A DNA stretch of 64,000 nt from NCBI GenBank assembly GCA_012274445.1, contig JAAROD010000033.1, positions 620,001 to 684,000 on the forward strand, given 5' to 3'. Source of the stretch: Sclerotiophoma versabilis. Its lineage: Eukaryota > Ascomycota > Dothideomycetes > Pleosporales > Didymellaceae. Of this stretch, positions 50,197 through 61,965 are shown piece after piece. Numbering within the stretch: position 1 is the first letter of the stretch; every line of letters begins with the position of its first letter. Below the pieces are notes generated by a model. That model was not told the DNA's origin, searched no databases, and saw only the letters and a list, made by a program, of their open reading frames with translations. The translations under genes were made by a program, and so were the position numbers.

Positions 50197-52734
50197 ATGT
50201 CTGGCGTTGAGGTACGTTGCATTCCTGCTCAACCCATAGACAATCTGATATAGCCATAAGTGAAGAGCCACAACAACTAATCTTGGTTACAGGTCGTCGC
50301 TGCGGTGAGTGCTGTAGTCTCCGCGTTCCACGCTGGATCAGAACTGCTCAAGCACATCAAAGCAAAGCGTCGTAAGGCACGTGCCGCAGCCCAGCAGGAG
50401 TTTGAAGAGAAACAGCTACAGGACTCTCTTGTCTCGGGCGAACAGCAGATTGGTTTCCGATATACGCAAGATATGAGGGAGATGGGCGATGTTGTGCGGG
50501 TTGGTGACAGTAAGTCGTGTCACAAGGAAAGCACCTTATGAAGGCTGACATGGCCAGCTATCGCACGAGATCGCCTAATGCATGTTGTCGTTATGTTACA
50601 GGTAACATGTCACTTCCCCACCTTCTTGGAGGCCTCCAACTAATGAGTGTAGATGGAGATCATAAAAAGCCTACAAATGGCTGCGCAACACGAGACAGCA
50701 ATACTGAACCTTCGACTGTTGCACGAAGCATCAATAACGAACCGTAAAGATACCTTCGTAATATTAGATGAAATGAAACATAGGATCATCATGACAAGGC
50801 CTATACCTCGTCAAATCGAGAGTGGGTTAGAGCAGCGATCCTGCGCGAAGATCGTTCCATCCTCCTGGCCAAGCAACTTGAACCCAGCGGTCACCGCTCC
50901 GGAAGGATACATGCCCTCAGCTGTTATCGTTGCGCCACAAGAGGAGGCAAATGAGTCCAGATCTGGTCTAGCCCGTTACTTCCAAATGAAACGCAGTAGC
51001 AGTGCGTCGACAAAGTCCGCGTCGACCAGCATAAATACACCGACAGAAACCCCAAACATCAATTACAGCGCGGCTTTCGAACAGCTTGTAAAGGCAAGAG
51101 GAGAAGATCGTGCCACGATTATGAAGGATATTGATGAGATTATGGTTTCATACAAAGGTCTTGACGTCAGCAGCATAGCTCCGGATGAACCATGGGCCTA
51201 CAACCAGCATACCAGACCATTTAGAGAGCGACAGATTACACTCGATATGCTTAACAGCAACGATTTCCCCGGACAAGACATGCTCTGTCGTACCTGGGGC
51301 ACTTTGCCAGCAGAAAACCACACATTATCGCCGTCACAAGCTTATGCTAGTCATCAACCTACGTTCAACCAGGAAGCGTTTAACGGACACAATCAGCACC
51401 ATCCATACGCAGCTGCAACCACAAATCCTCAGCATCAAACACATATGGTACATCGCTTTTCGAATTCATCGACATCCAGTGCGCCCTATTCGGATAGATC
51501 CTGGGAACGTAATGGCTCAGAATCGTCGCACAGTTCCTATGCTCAAAGCGACCCTCAACATTCAGTTCAATCGCCTCCCATAAACAAGACAGGGTTCTCG
51601 CCGCTAAAGTCCCCGAATGCAGCTTTCCAACAGTCTATCGATCACTATGCTCAACACCCGTCACTCCCTGCATCCTACGCACCAACAGATGATTTATATA
51701 GATCACCCATCGCGCCTCTTTCTGTGCTACAAAAGAGCCCATTGCGAGCCGCTCCACATAATGCTGGACCGGCCAGTGCGCCACAAGTGTCTCATGAATC
51801 GGCCAGCTCACGCAATCAATACTTCCCAAGTTTGAAACCACAGCCCACCGCGAGGATGCCAAACGCAATTGCGCCTTTTGGCTCACCTCCAGAATCTCCT
51901 TTACCAAAAGAAGAAGACCGATCTGAAAACTGCCTTACGCAACCAAATCTGCAGCCTCCCGAGGTGCGCGGACCTCCCAGTTCACAAAATGGCTTGAGTG
52001 GGCATGCCATGACATTTGGAGGATCTTCAGCGCCATGGCACAGGGCTGTATCTGTGCCAATCATTAATCGCATTCGACAGCCCTCCATAGCATCGACGGA
52101 CAGTAGCGGCTCAGGCTCAGTTGGCATTCTCCCACGCCCAGTCAGTATCATACCTTCATCCACCATCCAGTCCCAAAAACCTGGACAGGAGCGCATGATG
52201 AACGGTCGACCATGCAAAGACAATAACTACTGGGGGTTCTGCAAAGGTGCATGGGATATTCGCGAAGATACCAAAAAGGGGCTTGCACTGCGCACTATGC
52301 CTTCTGGTATGTACAACACCAAAGAGGTCTGGGAGTGCAGATCCTGCAACTTTCGAGGAAACACATACAGCATTATCCAGTCCAACAAAAAATGCAAAAA
52401 AGAGACCATCATAGATCCAAATATACACACTTCAAAGTCTGGTATCCGGTATAGGTGGATCTTCTTGGCCAAGAGCCATGTCAAGAAGAAGGCCCCTGAT
52501 AGCGCAAACGAAGAGTGCAATTATGGCTGCGTAATATGCAGTATTGAGCTAAAGGTTACAAGCATCTTTGGCAATGTCGATACGCTGATGTACCACTTGC
52601 TGGAGCACGTCAGCGACATGACGCAGAAGTCGATGCTGCAGACGAGGTGTATCGTGGGAAGAACGGCGGGAGCAGATGAGGACTGGGATATCAACATGCC
52701 GCTGTTTGCGGAGGTCAGCGAGGTCGAAGGCTGA
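50197..52734 (+). CDS. Unknown fungal protein with C-terminal Cys/His-rich region
   Basis: A 785-residue protein from four exons: 50197-50211 (15 nt), 50293-50509, 50558-50601 (44 nt) and 50653-52734, with introns of 81, 48 and 51 nt. The joined N-terminus MSGVE-VVAAVSAVVSAFHAGSELL is hydrophobic, then strongly basic (KHIKAKRRKARAAAQQE). The 44-nt exon links RVGD-TIARDRLMHVVVMLQ to MEIIKSLQMAAQHETAI, one continuous helix. Residues about 200-590 are disordered, Ser/Pro/Gln/His-rich. The ordered C-terminus has CKDNNYWGFCKGAWDI, VWECRSCNFRG and CNYGCVICSIELK...LMYHLLEHV, the last resembling a C2-x-H2 zinc site. Function unknown. The start could differ if the 15-nt exon is wrong. Confidence 0.75.
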
Positions 52735-53141
52735 TGAGGTGGGCTTGGTGACACTTGGTTGACGTGGCAAGTTGTGAAGGTCTCGAACGTCGCACATGTT
52801 AAGTTTTCTTTCAAGATACCCCAAATGTACAGTCAATCGCGTACACGATCCAGTTCAAGGTTTAATTATTGCTCACACAACATCGACAACTTACGCGATG
52901 TGTGTCGGACCCAGCGGCATGTCGTATCCAGTTAATACGGTGAATAGTCATAGTAAGCTTGCACGAAGTTTCTATGTAATTCTCTGCATCTGAGAACCTC
53001 GATCATTCAGGTTTCAGCATGCAGCTCCCTTTCACTAACCCCAATATGTTTGCTGCTTCACCCTACATTGGCAACCCGCCTATCCTCCTAGCGTTCCGTC
53101 CTCACAGAGTAGCAAAAAAAGAACTTGAACGAGAAATTAGT
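52735..53141. other. Intergenic between convergent genes
   Basis: 407 bp, nothing recognised. Confidence 0.5.
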
Positions 53142-53689
53142 TCAGCCCCTCTTGCGTTTCCCCGCTACAACCCATCCGGGCGTCCCAAACACTCCATTTA
53201 GCGTCGCTAATCTGTTCACAAGCAGGAAGACAGTGACAGCAATATTTCCCCACATGACCTCATTCCACTCCCTGTAGGCCCAGAACACCTTACTTCCCAT
53301 GCCTGCATAGTTCGCTGCAAGATGTCCTACATCGCCACATGCCGCAAACAACAGATAATACTTGGTGACTTTTGGATCCCTCGTGATGACAGTGCAAGTC
53401 AAGGCGTACCCAGTGAGCAGTAGAAACAGACTGCCTAGCGTGTACGCAAGGATGATAACGGCTGGTGAGACGGGATCTGCTGGATCGTGGGTGGGAAGTT
53501 GGGAGGTTACGAAGGTTGAGGGTGTGGTTATGGCTGCGTAGGCACCGATGGTTAGGGAAACTGTTTGCATGTCAGCGTTAAGATCGGTAAAGGGCGGATA
53601 CAACAGTGTTTCGGCTTACTGGGCTCGAGGTAGGTGAAGAGGAGAGCCGACCAGTGAGGAAGGGCTGTTGTTCCAAGTGCGCCAGTCAT
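53142..53689 (-). CDS. Small four-helix membrane protein (DUF7704-like)
   Basis: A 162-residue protein from exons 53689-53620 and 53560-53142; the 59-nt intron (GTAAGC...ACAG) gives LFTYLEP-ISLTIGAYAA. It opens MTGALGTTALPHWSALLFTYLEP. Four hydrophobic helices are visible: around ISLTIGAYAAI, AVIILAYTLGSLFLLLTGYAL, YYLLFAACGDVGHLAANY and WGNIAVTVFLLVNRLATL, with a basic tail GKRKRG. The layout and the conserved helix-3 CGDxGHL pattern match a widespread fungal family of unknown function (DUF7704, assigned from memory). No enzymatic motif was seen. Confidence 0.7.
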
Positions 53690-54077
53690 TGCATGAAGTA
53701 CCAGGATGATGTCGTGATAAGTGTATTCAATTTACATCTAGGCTGAGCTAAATGTTATGTATGAGCGGTGAAGTGAAGCCCATTGTTGACATAACGAGAA
53801 CGTGAACATGCGCGGGGTGATGTCATTCTTGGAGACCGAAGCTCAAGCATGAACATCAATATGCCCGACTAGCACAAGTTACTTGTGATCGATCATGTAT
53901 CTGCATCAATAGGGGTCTGACGCAATTGTGAGACGAAGAAATTTAAAAAAAAACTAGACACCACCTGAGGAAGTAACACAGACGCCAAGCCGCCAGCATG
54001 TGACACCGCGAAGTCGCGACTTTCCAGAGTTTCTTTGAACTTTCTATTACCACCGACGACCTTAACCACTGGACACA
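53690..54077. other. Divergent promoter region of the membrane protein and ARP6
   Basis: 388 bp between opposite starts, with an A9 run near 53945-53953. No separate gene. Confidence 0.5.
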
Positions 54078-55508
54078 ATGCCACCAAAAGGCTCACGAAA
54101 ATCTGCGCCAGCAATCAACAAGACACTCGTCCTTGATAACGGCGCGTACACACTCAAGGCTGGCCTACTTCCAACGCAAGCCGGTCCGCCCAGCTACGAA
54201 GATTGCAGCGTAATACCGAACTGCATCGCGCGCAGTCACCGCGACAAGCGCACTTACACAGCCTCAGAACTCAATGACTGCAAAGACTTTGGCGAGCTTG
54301 CATTTCGGCGACCGGTCGAGAAGGGCTTCATTGTGAACTGGGAAGCTGAGAAGGCAATATGGGAGCACGAGTTTATGGGCGCAAAGGAGGCGCTGAGGGT
54401 AGGTACGCCAGGTCTAAAGCTGATACTAAGGCAGATCGCAATACTGACAGCGCGCAGTGTGATCCAAAGGAGACGAACCTGCTTTTGACAGAGAAACCAA
54501 ATTGTCCCAGGGAACTGCAGAAGAACTGTGATGAGATCGTGTTTGAGCAGTTTGAGTTTGCAGCATACTATCGCTGCGTGGGTGCGTTCTTTCATGCAGA
54601 TGACTCCAATGTGAAGACTGATATGTACAGGTTCAACAATGGCGGCGTATAACTCTGCGAATGGCACATCCCTGTCCGCTCTACCGCAGGAGTGTCTCCT
54701 AATCATCGATACCTCGTACTCCGACACCACGATTCTACCGGTTTACAATGGGAAGCTGTTGCAGTCGGCAGTGCGCCGTCTCACAGTTGGGGGCAAACTG
54801 CTCACGAACTACATGAAGGAGCTCTCTTCACTACGGCACTACAACATGATGGAGGAAACATACCTGCTCAACGAGATTAAAGAGGCTGTGTCATACGTCA
54901 CCCCATCAGCACAGCAATACCGCAAGGACCTCGAGCGGACGTGGAAAGGGAGGTTAGGAGACAGGAGGGAGTTGGATAGCAGTGTCGTGGTAGACTACGT
55001 GCTGCCAGATTATGAGAATGCGATACATGGCCATGCAAGACCGCACGATGCGGCGAAGTCAAGGATGAAGGGCGGAATGCAGGCTGTGCAAGGACCGAGG
55101 GAGGATCTATTGCCGCTGGGGAACGAGAGGTTCGCGGTGCCAGAGCTGCTCTTCAATCCCTCCGATATCGGCATACAAGAATCAGGAATACCAGGTGCGG
55201 TCATGGAGAGCCTCAATGTGCTCCCAGAGACGTTGAGGGTGGGGCTGCTGGCGAACGTGGTAGTTGTGGGAGGCAATTCGCTGATTGAGGGGTTCATGGC
55301 GAGGCTGGACGCCGAGCTGCGGATGTTGGTTCCAAGTGATTATCTGCTGAACATTTCACGGGCGGAGGACCCCATCAGACATACTTGGCTCGGGGCTGCG
55401 CGGTTCGCGAGCCAGCCAGAGCTGCTGAAGGAGGTGCTTGTGAGCAAGGCGGAGTACGACGAGAAAGGCTCGACCTGGCTGGCGAGGCGGTTCGCAGGTG
55501 AGAGATAG
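54078..55508 (+). CDS. ARP6: Actin-related protein 6
   Basis: A 440-residue protein from exons 54078-54398, 54458-54581 and 54631-55508, with introns of 59 and 49 nt. The joins give KEALR-CDPKETNLLLTEKPN and YYRCVG-STMAAYNSANG. ARP6 is a subunit of the SWR1 chromatin remodeller that deposits H2A.Z (family knowledge). Features: TLVLDNGAYTLKAG (phosphate loop 1), SVIPNCIARS, RPVEKGFIVNWEAEKAIWEHEF, FEQFEFAAYYRC, LLIIDTSYSDTTILPVYNG (phosphate loop 2), ELLFNPSDIGIQESGIPGAVMESL and VVVVGGNSLIEGF. Length matches yeast Arp6 (438). A short basic start (MPPKGSRKSAP) precedes the actin fold. Confidence 0.95.
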
Positions 55509-55700
55509 CAATCTCATCATGTCATCAAGGATCATCAAGTTCATATGTTTGCTTGCGAAGCGCGCAGGGCGTGGCGTCTCTCTCATCGCGGACGTTCGGC
55601 GTTGGTGATTGGTCACTGGTGCGGCGTCTTGGCAATCTCGAACATTTCCAACGCAGTCTCGCGACTTGGGAACAACGTCCATCTCAATATCGCCGCCCCA

Positions 55701-57568
55701 ATGCGCAGGATACCGCGCCCCTCGTGGGCAATCGACACCGCGTCCGCCTTCCAATCCTCGGTACGACAACGGACCGCAGCGCCTTGCACCCACCTTCGCG
55801 CCTTCTCCTCGACCCCTTCCCCTGCATTCCTCCTGCCCGCCGGTAAGCAAGATAAGAAGAAGCACCAGCAGTTCGTGCGGCGATGGCAGAAACGTCTTTT
55901 GGGCGAATCCGAGCCGATTGGTGCTCACGTGGACCCGTATGACCCGACTTCGCCTGTGCGGATAGCGCCCGAGGACCAGGGCGAGGAGATCGAAGTGCTC
56001 GAGGAGGACGCCACCTCTTCGTTCCCGCAATACCAGAAGGCCGACCACGGGCGCAAGCTCAAGCATGTTGGTGGTGAAGAGTGGCTGGCGAGGACAGAGG
56101 AGGGCGATATGGCCAAGGAGTTCGAGAAGCTCACCCTCAGGACCTACACGCCGTTGAGTCTGGAGATGGCGGACCAGATCGAGGAGTGGACCGGCACGCC
56201 GTATACTCTGCGGGATGAGAATCTGTTGATGGCACAAACAGTGCATCACGTCACGGGACGGCCGTACACCGAGTTCAAGTATGTCGTGTTATTTGTGGTG
56301 GCTGGATGGCGGATCACTGACTTGAGATAGCTTCGGCATGAACAAGAGGATCACAGACCCTAACAAGCTGAGAAAGGCATTTGCCCAAGCCGTCGCAGAG
56401 GTTTATGCTTTTAAGCAGGCCGGTCTGGATCTGGACCTCTCCAAGCTGCCCAACCGCGGCGTCTACAAGCGCCCCTCGTGGGTGAAAAACATCAAGCTCT
56501 ACAATACTTCCTCCGGCGAGCTCGCACTCGCATTTCCCGAGTACAAGAGCGCCGAGTTGTTCATCAAGCTCATCCAGGAGACACCAGAGTGGGATGCATT
56601 CGAGCCCGAGACGCTGGAGGAGGACGAGCTCCTTGTCGAGGACGTCGTAGCACCTGTGGTTCCCGAGGCTCCCGCTGCAGTGCCGGCCATGGACCCCGCT
56701 ACACCCGAGTACAAAAGAGCTGCCGTTGTGAAGCAGGACCCTGAGAAGATGTTTGATTTCATGTCGAACCGACCCGTGCCCCGCGCGAACCCTGTCGAGA
56801 AGCCTACCGAGGCACCCGTTATGGAGGAAGTCGTACAAGTCGAGCAGCCCGTCCCCGTTCAGCCCACTCACACTCCCTCGTCGTCCACTCCATCGCGCCA
56901 CGCCGAACTCGAAACGCGCGCGCAGAGCCTCACCGATGCCATCACCGCACTGCGGAGCGAAGCGCGTCTAAACGCTGAAAACACTGCGTCCCAGGTGAAT
57001 GAAGTAATGTGGCGTCACATCCCGCTGACCGACAACGACGTCAAGTTTGCTGTGAGTGTCCTCAATCTCCCACTTCTCACGAAACATCTTCTAATATCCC
57101 GTGATGCAGCTGTTCAAACGCCTACTCCAACTCACTGGCACACGTATCCCTGACCCCCTCCTATCTTCATCCCACACCCTCGGCGACTTGTACGGCCACC
57201 TACGCGACGCCGCAAAGCCCGCGCCCACATCCCTTTTCTCGGCACTGCACACAGAAGGCCAGTACCTTCGCGAGAAGGCCAAGACCCAGATCACCGCCTC
57301 TGATGTCCTGAACCAGAAGAAGAAAGCCGATTTGGGCGATCTGTTGACGCTGGGCAATGTCGAATTGAAGAGGAGCAAGCCCACGATGACTGAGAAGAGG
57401 ACCAAGACAGGTATGGAGAAGGTCGTGCAGTATGCGCTGTGGGAGCGTGGATTGGACACCAAAGGACGTAGGAGAGGAGGGAGAGGTAATGTGGATGTGC
57501 CAGTCGGCACACCGCTAAGTCGGAAGACCGCGAAGTTTTTGGTCGGGAAGACTGCGCAGACAGTGTAG
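55701..57568 (+). CDS. Mitochondrial large-subunit ribosomal protein, mL50 type
   Basis: A 585-residue protein from exons 55701-56278, 56331-57051 and 57110-57568, with introns of 52 and 58 nt. The joins give RPYTEFN-FGMNKRITDPNKL and NDVKFA-LFKRLLQLTG. The ATG at 55701 opens a basic presequence (MRRIPRPSW...RQRTAAPCTHLRAFSSTP) with a mitochondrial cleavage-like FSST. A frame-open ATG at 55545 exists but would bury it. Residues about 170-270 carry TYTPLSLEMADQIEEWTGTPYTLRDENLLMAQTVHHVTGRPYTEF, the acyl-carrier-like fold of the fungal ribosomal subunit 39S (L50) family. A long Pro/Val/Glu-rich linker precedes the C-terminal helical part, which ends in a basic RRRGGRGNV segment. The family call is from memory. 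Confidence 0.75.
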
Positions 57569-58962
57569 AGTTGTCCAGGACAGAATTTGTTATAACTTGT
57601 ACATTATGTAGCATGATTGGGCTAATGTCTGGACTGTAGATCATATTTGGCAGGGAAATATCTCGCTAGGTATTAGAAGGACTCAACTGCATATCCATCC
57701 TTGCTGCCCGGCCAAAAAGCTAAGGTTGGGTTCGGTTCGGTATTACCGCCTCCTCCACATCAAAAAACGCCTTCAAATCTCCAGTATGAAACAGCACACC
57801 AACCTTTGACCCCGCAAGCTTTCACTCCCCCAGCTTATGCCCATCCACTTTATCACGTCCTTCTGAGGCAAATCTTCTATGAAGAGCTCTTAGCTGCTAC
57901 GTCCTCGCCATCCTATTCTCCAATGTTGGCGTGGGATCGTCTATACGGGGCGTTGCAGACATTGTCGGTTTGTGATAGGCTATAGGTGACTGTTGTGTAT
58001 ATATTGTTACTACTGAGCTCAAGGATGACCGAGCTCCGTCGTCGTTTCGCATCGCTGTGCCATGGTTAGACGGGTGCCGCTGTATACGATTGAGCATGTC
58101 ATGCTTGCAGACTTATTCTGTCCGTCCTCATCAGGGCCGCAGCGGCGGCCCTACATGTTACACATTAATACGATCGAGGAAGGAGATTGGGGAAATACAT
58201 TTAATGGCTCGTGAGAAGCCGTTGCTACTGTTAACAGACGCACTAGACTTCCTGTTTGATAGAAATCACAAGGATTCTAGCAGTATACAACGTTCTTTAC
58301 GGACACGGTGTTATAAATACTACGCCAATCACGTACCCGCACATATTATCTAGAATAGGTGCCTACTACTTGTTCTTAGATAGGCTATATTACTTAGTTA
58401 TACTAGGTTTTAACTTTAGAATTACTTTCTAGTTATTATAAAGTACTATTGTCTACTATACATAAAGAAAAATTTAATTGCTAATGGTAACTTGCTTGCT
58501 GCTTACGTTAACAGCGTCTACAAACGTCGCAATGCGGGTGTTAGGTCCTAGCTGCGTCTAGGCCCTAACTCTGTTCCGACCTGTTTACTTATAGCAATAA
58601 TTATTCTATACCTTTTGGAGGTTGCCCTTGGCCCAGTGGGCCGGAGCTAAGTCCTAACAGCGGGCCGATTAACCACCGCCACTACATTCAACACGCCGCA
58701 ACATGTAAATGTCTACGATAAAGGAAATCTCGGGCGAAAGCGCTCTGCTGCACATGAACAAAACATCAACGACCATCGTTAGCTCCAATTTCGAAGGGTT
58801 TGCTGCACTGTCGTGCGGTCCCCTGAAGGGCTTTTCCGTATTGATGTCTACCAGCCCACGACTAGCTCAACGCCGTTATTGAAACCGGCTTTCTCGCTAT
58901 GCTACGACTACAGGCTGTTCTCCTGCGACCGTGACAGACGCCCACACGACTCTTCATCAGTC
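57569..58962. other. Intergenic with AT-rich patch and palindrome
   Basis: 1.4 kb. A TA-rich patch at about 58355-58480 looks like a small RIP-altered repeat remnant. No gene supported; the right part is the histidine-kinase promoter. Confidence 0.5.
58540..58569. repeat. 30-bp imperfect palindrome
   Basis: Arms GTTAGGTCCTAG and CTAGGCCCTAAC match at 11 of 12 positions around a 6-base centre. It sits just right of the TA-rich patch and may be a decayed transposon end or excision scar. Confidence 0.7.
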
Positions 58963-61900
58963 ATGGACTCAAGCGCACAGCAGCAGCCCTCGATGCCAGT
59001 GGCAGACGACCATTCTGGCGCATCTATGGGCGCGCAATGCGATGTTCAACGCGACTGGACACGAGATTTTGCTCGGACCGAACACACACGTCTCTTCCGC
59101 GAGACCGACTGGAGTCGCAACGGGCTGGGGCCACTCAAAGATTGGAACACGACTCTACAACTTTTTGCAAACTTCGTCTTTACAGACTCTCGAGCAGCTT
59201 GTTTATGGTGGGGACCGAAATATGTTGCCATCTACAACGATGCGTTCGCTCCATTATGCCAGGGAGTGCACCCCACGCTCATGGGCTCGACGTATGCTCA
59301 GGGGTTCCCTGAGATTTGGCCTCACATTCGTACCATGTTCAATGAAAGCTTGAAGACCGGCATTGGGCAAAACGTCACCTCGGACGCGCCTTTGCTTGTT
59401 GAGCGGAATGGATGGAAAGAAGAAGCCTTTTTCTCAGGGTCCTTTGTTCCCATAGGGCCGCGTCATAATCCATTGGGTTTTTAGTGAGCCGCAGCTTTGC
59501 TCTCTCAGGATGCTGAAGGCTAACCTCGATCCCAGCAATCCAGTTTTTGAAGTCACCGACCAGAAGCTCGCCGACCGCCGCACGTCCATGTTGAACAAGC
59601 TCGCTGCTGTTCCCGCTCAAACAGTAGATGCAGTCACAGCTCATATTTTTGCAACGCTGGCAACGAACAGCAACGACGTGCCGCTAGCCATGCTCTACCA
59701 AGCGAGACAGGACACGGAGCCCGCCACGCTGCAACTGCAGGCACAATTCGGGCTGCCTAAAGATCACAGGCTTCTGGTATACGTCGCAGAAATTGCTAGT
59801 GATCAGGGATTGATTCCTGATATGCGACAAGCAGGGTCCAAAACTGTCTTCTTTGATCATGACAGACGCTTTGAGTCTGTCTCCTGGAAAGGCTGGGGTG
59901 CACCGTCTAAAAAGATTGCTATTTTACCTGTCACAATTCTCGGTCGTATTTTTGGATACCTGGTGGTTGGCTCAAATCCATATAGGCCTTTTGATGATGC
60001 CTGTCGTCAATTCACCCACGATTTGAACCGTATGGTCTCGACTATGTTCACTGCCGCCGTAAACACTGAACTTGCCGAGAACAGGCGCGAGCAGCTTGAG
60101 TCTGACCTAGCCTTCTCTAACCTTCGACTGCGCCACCTAGTAAACCACGCATCGGTAGGTATGTGCCACGTCTCCATTGATGGCCAGATGCTCTGGGCAA
60201 ACGAACATTACTATCAGCTTGCTGGGAGAAGCGCGGACGAGCACGTGGCCAAATTCTCGTTCTACGAAGTTTACTTAGAGGAAGAACTACCATCAATGAA
60301 GGAAGCCTGGAACGATGTCATTTCAGGCGTGGAGCATGTTAACGTCGAGATTCGTCTGAAACGGACGTACACTGCTCCAACAGGTGAGAAAATGCCAGCT
60401 TCGATTCAGGTTCTCGCCTTCCCTTATCGTGACACAGAGACTGGCCGTGTCAAATCAGTCATGGCCTGCACTACCGATATCTCGCGATTGAAGTGGTCTG
60501 AAAAATTTCATGCTAAATCAGCAGCCGAGGCAAGAGAAGCAAAAAAACAGCAGGAGGCTTTTATTGATGTCGTCTCTCATGAGATGAGAAATCCATTGGG
60601 TGCGATCATGCACTGCGCCGACGCCATCATTGCGATGGACGAAGAGTGTAAGTGTGCTGGGACTTCAGCTGAACACTCTGAGGCTCTGGCAGAGAACATG
60701 CAAAATGCGAACATCATCTTACAGTGTGCCAAGCATCAAAGGCGTATTCTCGACGATGTCTTAACACTCAGCAAACTCGACTCGACATTGTTGTCAATCA
60801 CACCCGTGCCAGTCGAACCTGTGAGCTTAGTTAGCTCTATTGTGGGCATGTTCGAGACTGAGCTAGGCAGTAATTCGATTCGCTGCAAGCTGAGTGCCGA
60901 TCCGTCCCTCTCTGACCTCAGTGTCACTCAAATCTACCTGGATCCATCTCGAGTCACCCAAATTTTCATCAATTTGCTGACAAATGCTATCAAGTTTGTC
61001 AAAGCATCCAAAAATCCGATTATAACCATTAGACATGGCGCTTGTTTGTCAGATCCGCGGGGATTTTTCTCTGACAAGATGCTTTGGGCTGACGGCAAGC
61101 CAAGCGTTAACGTGGATAATCCGGAATGGGGCGCAGGCGAGCAACTATTTCTCACTTTTATCGTCCAGGATTCCGGGATAGGCCTAGAAAGTGACGATAT
61201 CGTCAGGATCTTCCACCGTTTTTCACAAGCCAATGTCAAGACTCATGTGACATACGGAGGCACCGGATTAGGGCTCTACATCTCAAAGCAGCTTGCTGAG
61301 AAACAGGGTGGCGAAATTGGAGTGACGTCGGTGCCTGGGAAGGGAACGACTTTCGGGTTCTACGTGAAGGCTCGTCGCAGGGAAGAAGAGCATGCGGTAA
61401 TCACACAGCCAATGAGAGATAGTGAGGATTCCAAGCTTGTGCCTCGACATTTACAGATTCTATTGGTAGAGGACAACACTATAAACCAGCAAGTTCTCGG
61501 CAAGCAACTAAGACGAATGGGATGCACTGTGGACGTCGCCAATCATGGGCTCGAAGCTTTACAGATTCTAGAAAACAAGACCTACGATGCTGTGCTTATG
61601 GATTCCGAGGTAAGCAATTTTCATAAGCATTGACTGTAGAAGACGCACTGACTTTGACCACCCAGATGCCTGTCCTAGACGGTCTTTCAGCTACCCGTTT
61701 AATTCGACAGAAGGAGCTGCAGGGCGACGGTCTCCTTGGAAAAACGACAACAAGCGGGTCACGAGCTGGGAAACGACTTTTCATCCTTGCAGTGACTGCA
61801 AACGTCCGCGACGAACAGATTCAGGCGGCTATTGAAGCTGGCTCGGTGCGTAATCTCTGAAGATCTCTAAATGAAAACATGCTAACTGTAGTTCAGGATG

Positions 61901-61965
61901 ATGTCGTCCAAAAGCCATTTAAAGTTCAAGATCTCATAGACAAGATTCGTTGGTCAATTACTTAG
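58963..61965 (+). CDS. Hybrid sensor histidine kinase with receiver domain
   Basis: A 947-residue protein from exons 58963-59483, 59536-61609, 61666-61845 and 61897-61965, with introns of 52, 56 and 51 nt. The joins give PLGFY-NPVFEV, MDSE-MPVLDGL and AGS-DDVVQKPF. Order: a PAS-like input domain (TDWSRNGLGPLKDW, about 60-170), a GAF-like region (about 185-360), a second PAS (HLVNHASVGMCHVSIDGQMLWAN, about 375-490), and HisKA with SHEMRNPL (phospho-His near 522). HATPase_c follows with N-box INLLTNAIKF, DSGIGL and GGTGLGLYIS, then a receiver with VEDN, phospho-Asp in VLMDSEMP near 863, AVTAN and KPF. No membrane helix, so a cytosolic sensor upstream of the Ypd1-type phosphotransfer protein and SAP-kinase (inference). 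All catalytic residues are present. Confidence 0.93.

Noticed and set aside
57701..57985. Pro-rich 94-codon frame downstream of the mL50-type gene
   Set aside because: Short, starts at a non-ATG-like position within 3' flank, no motif.
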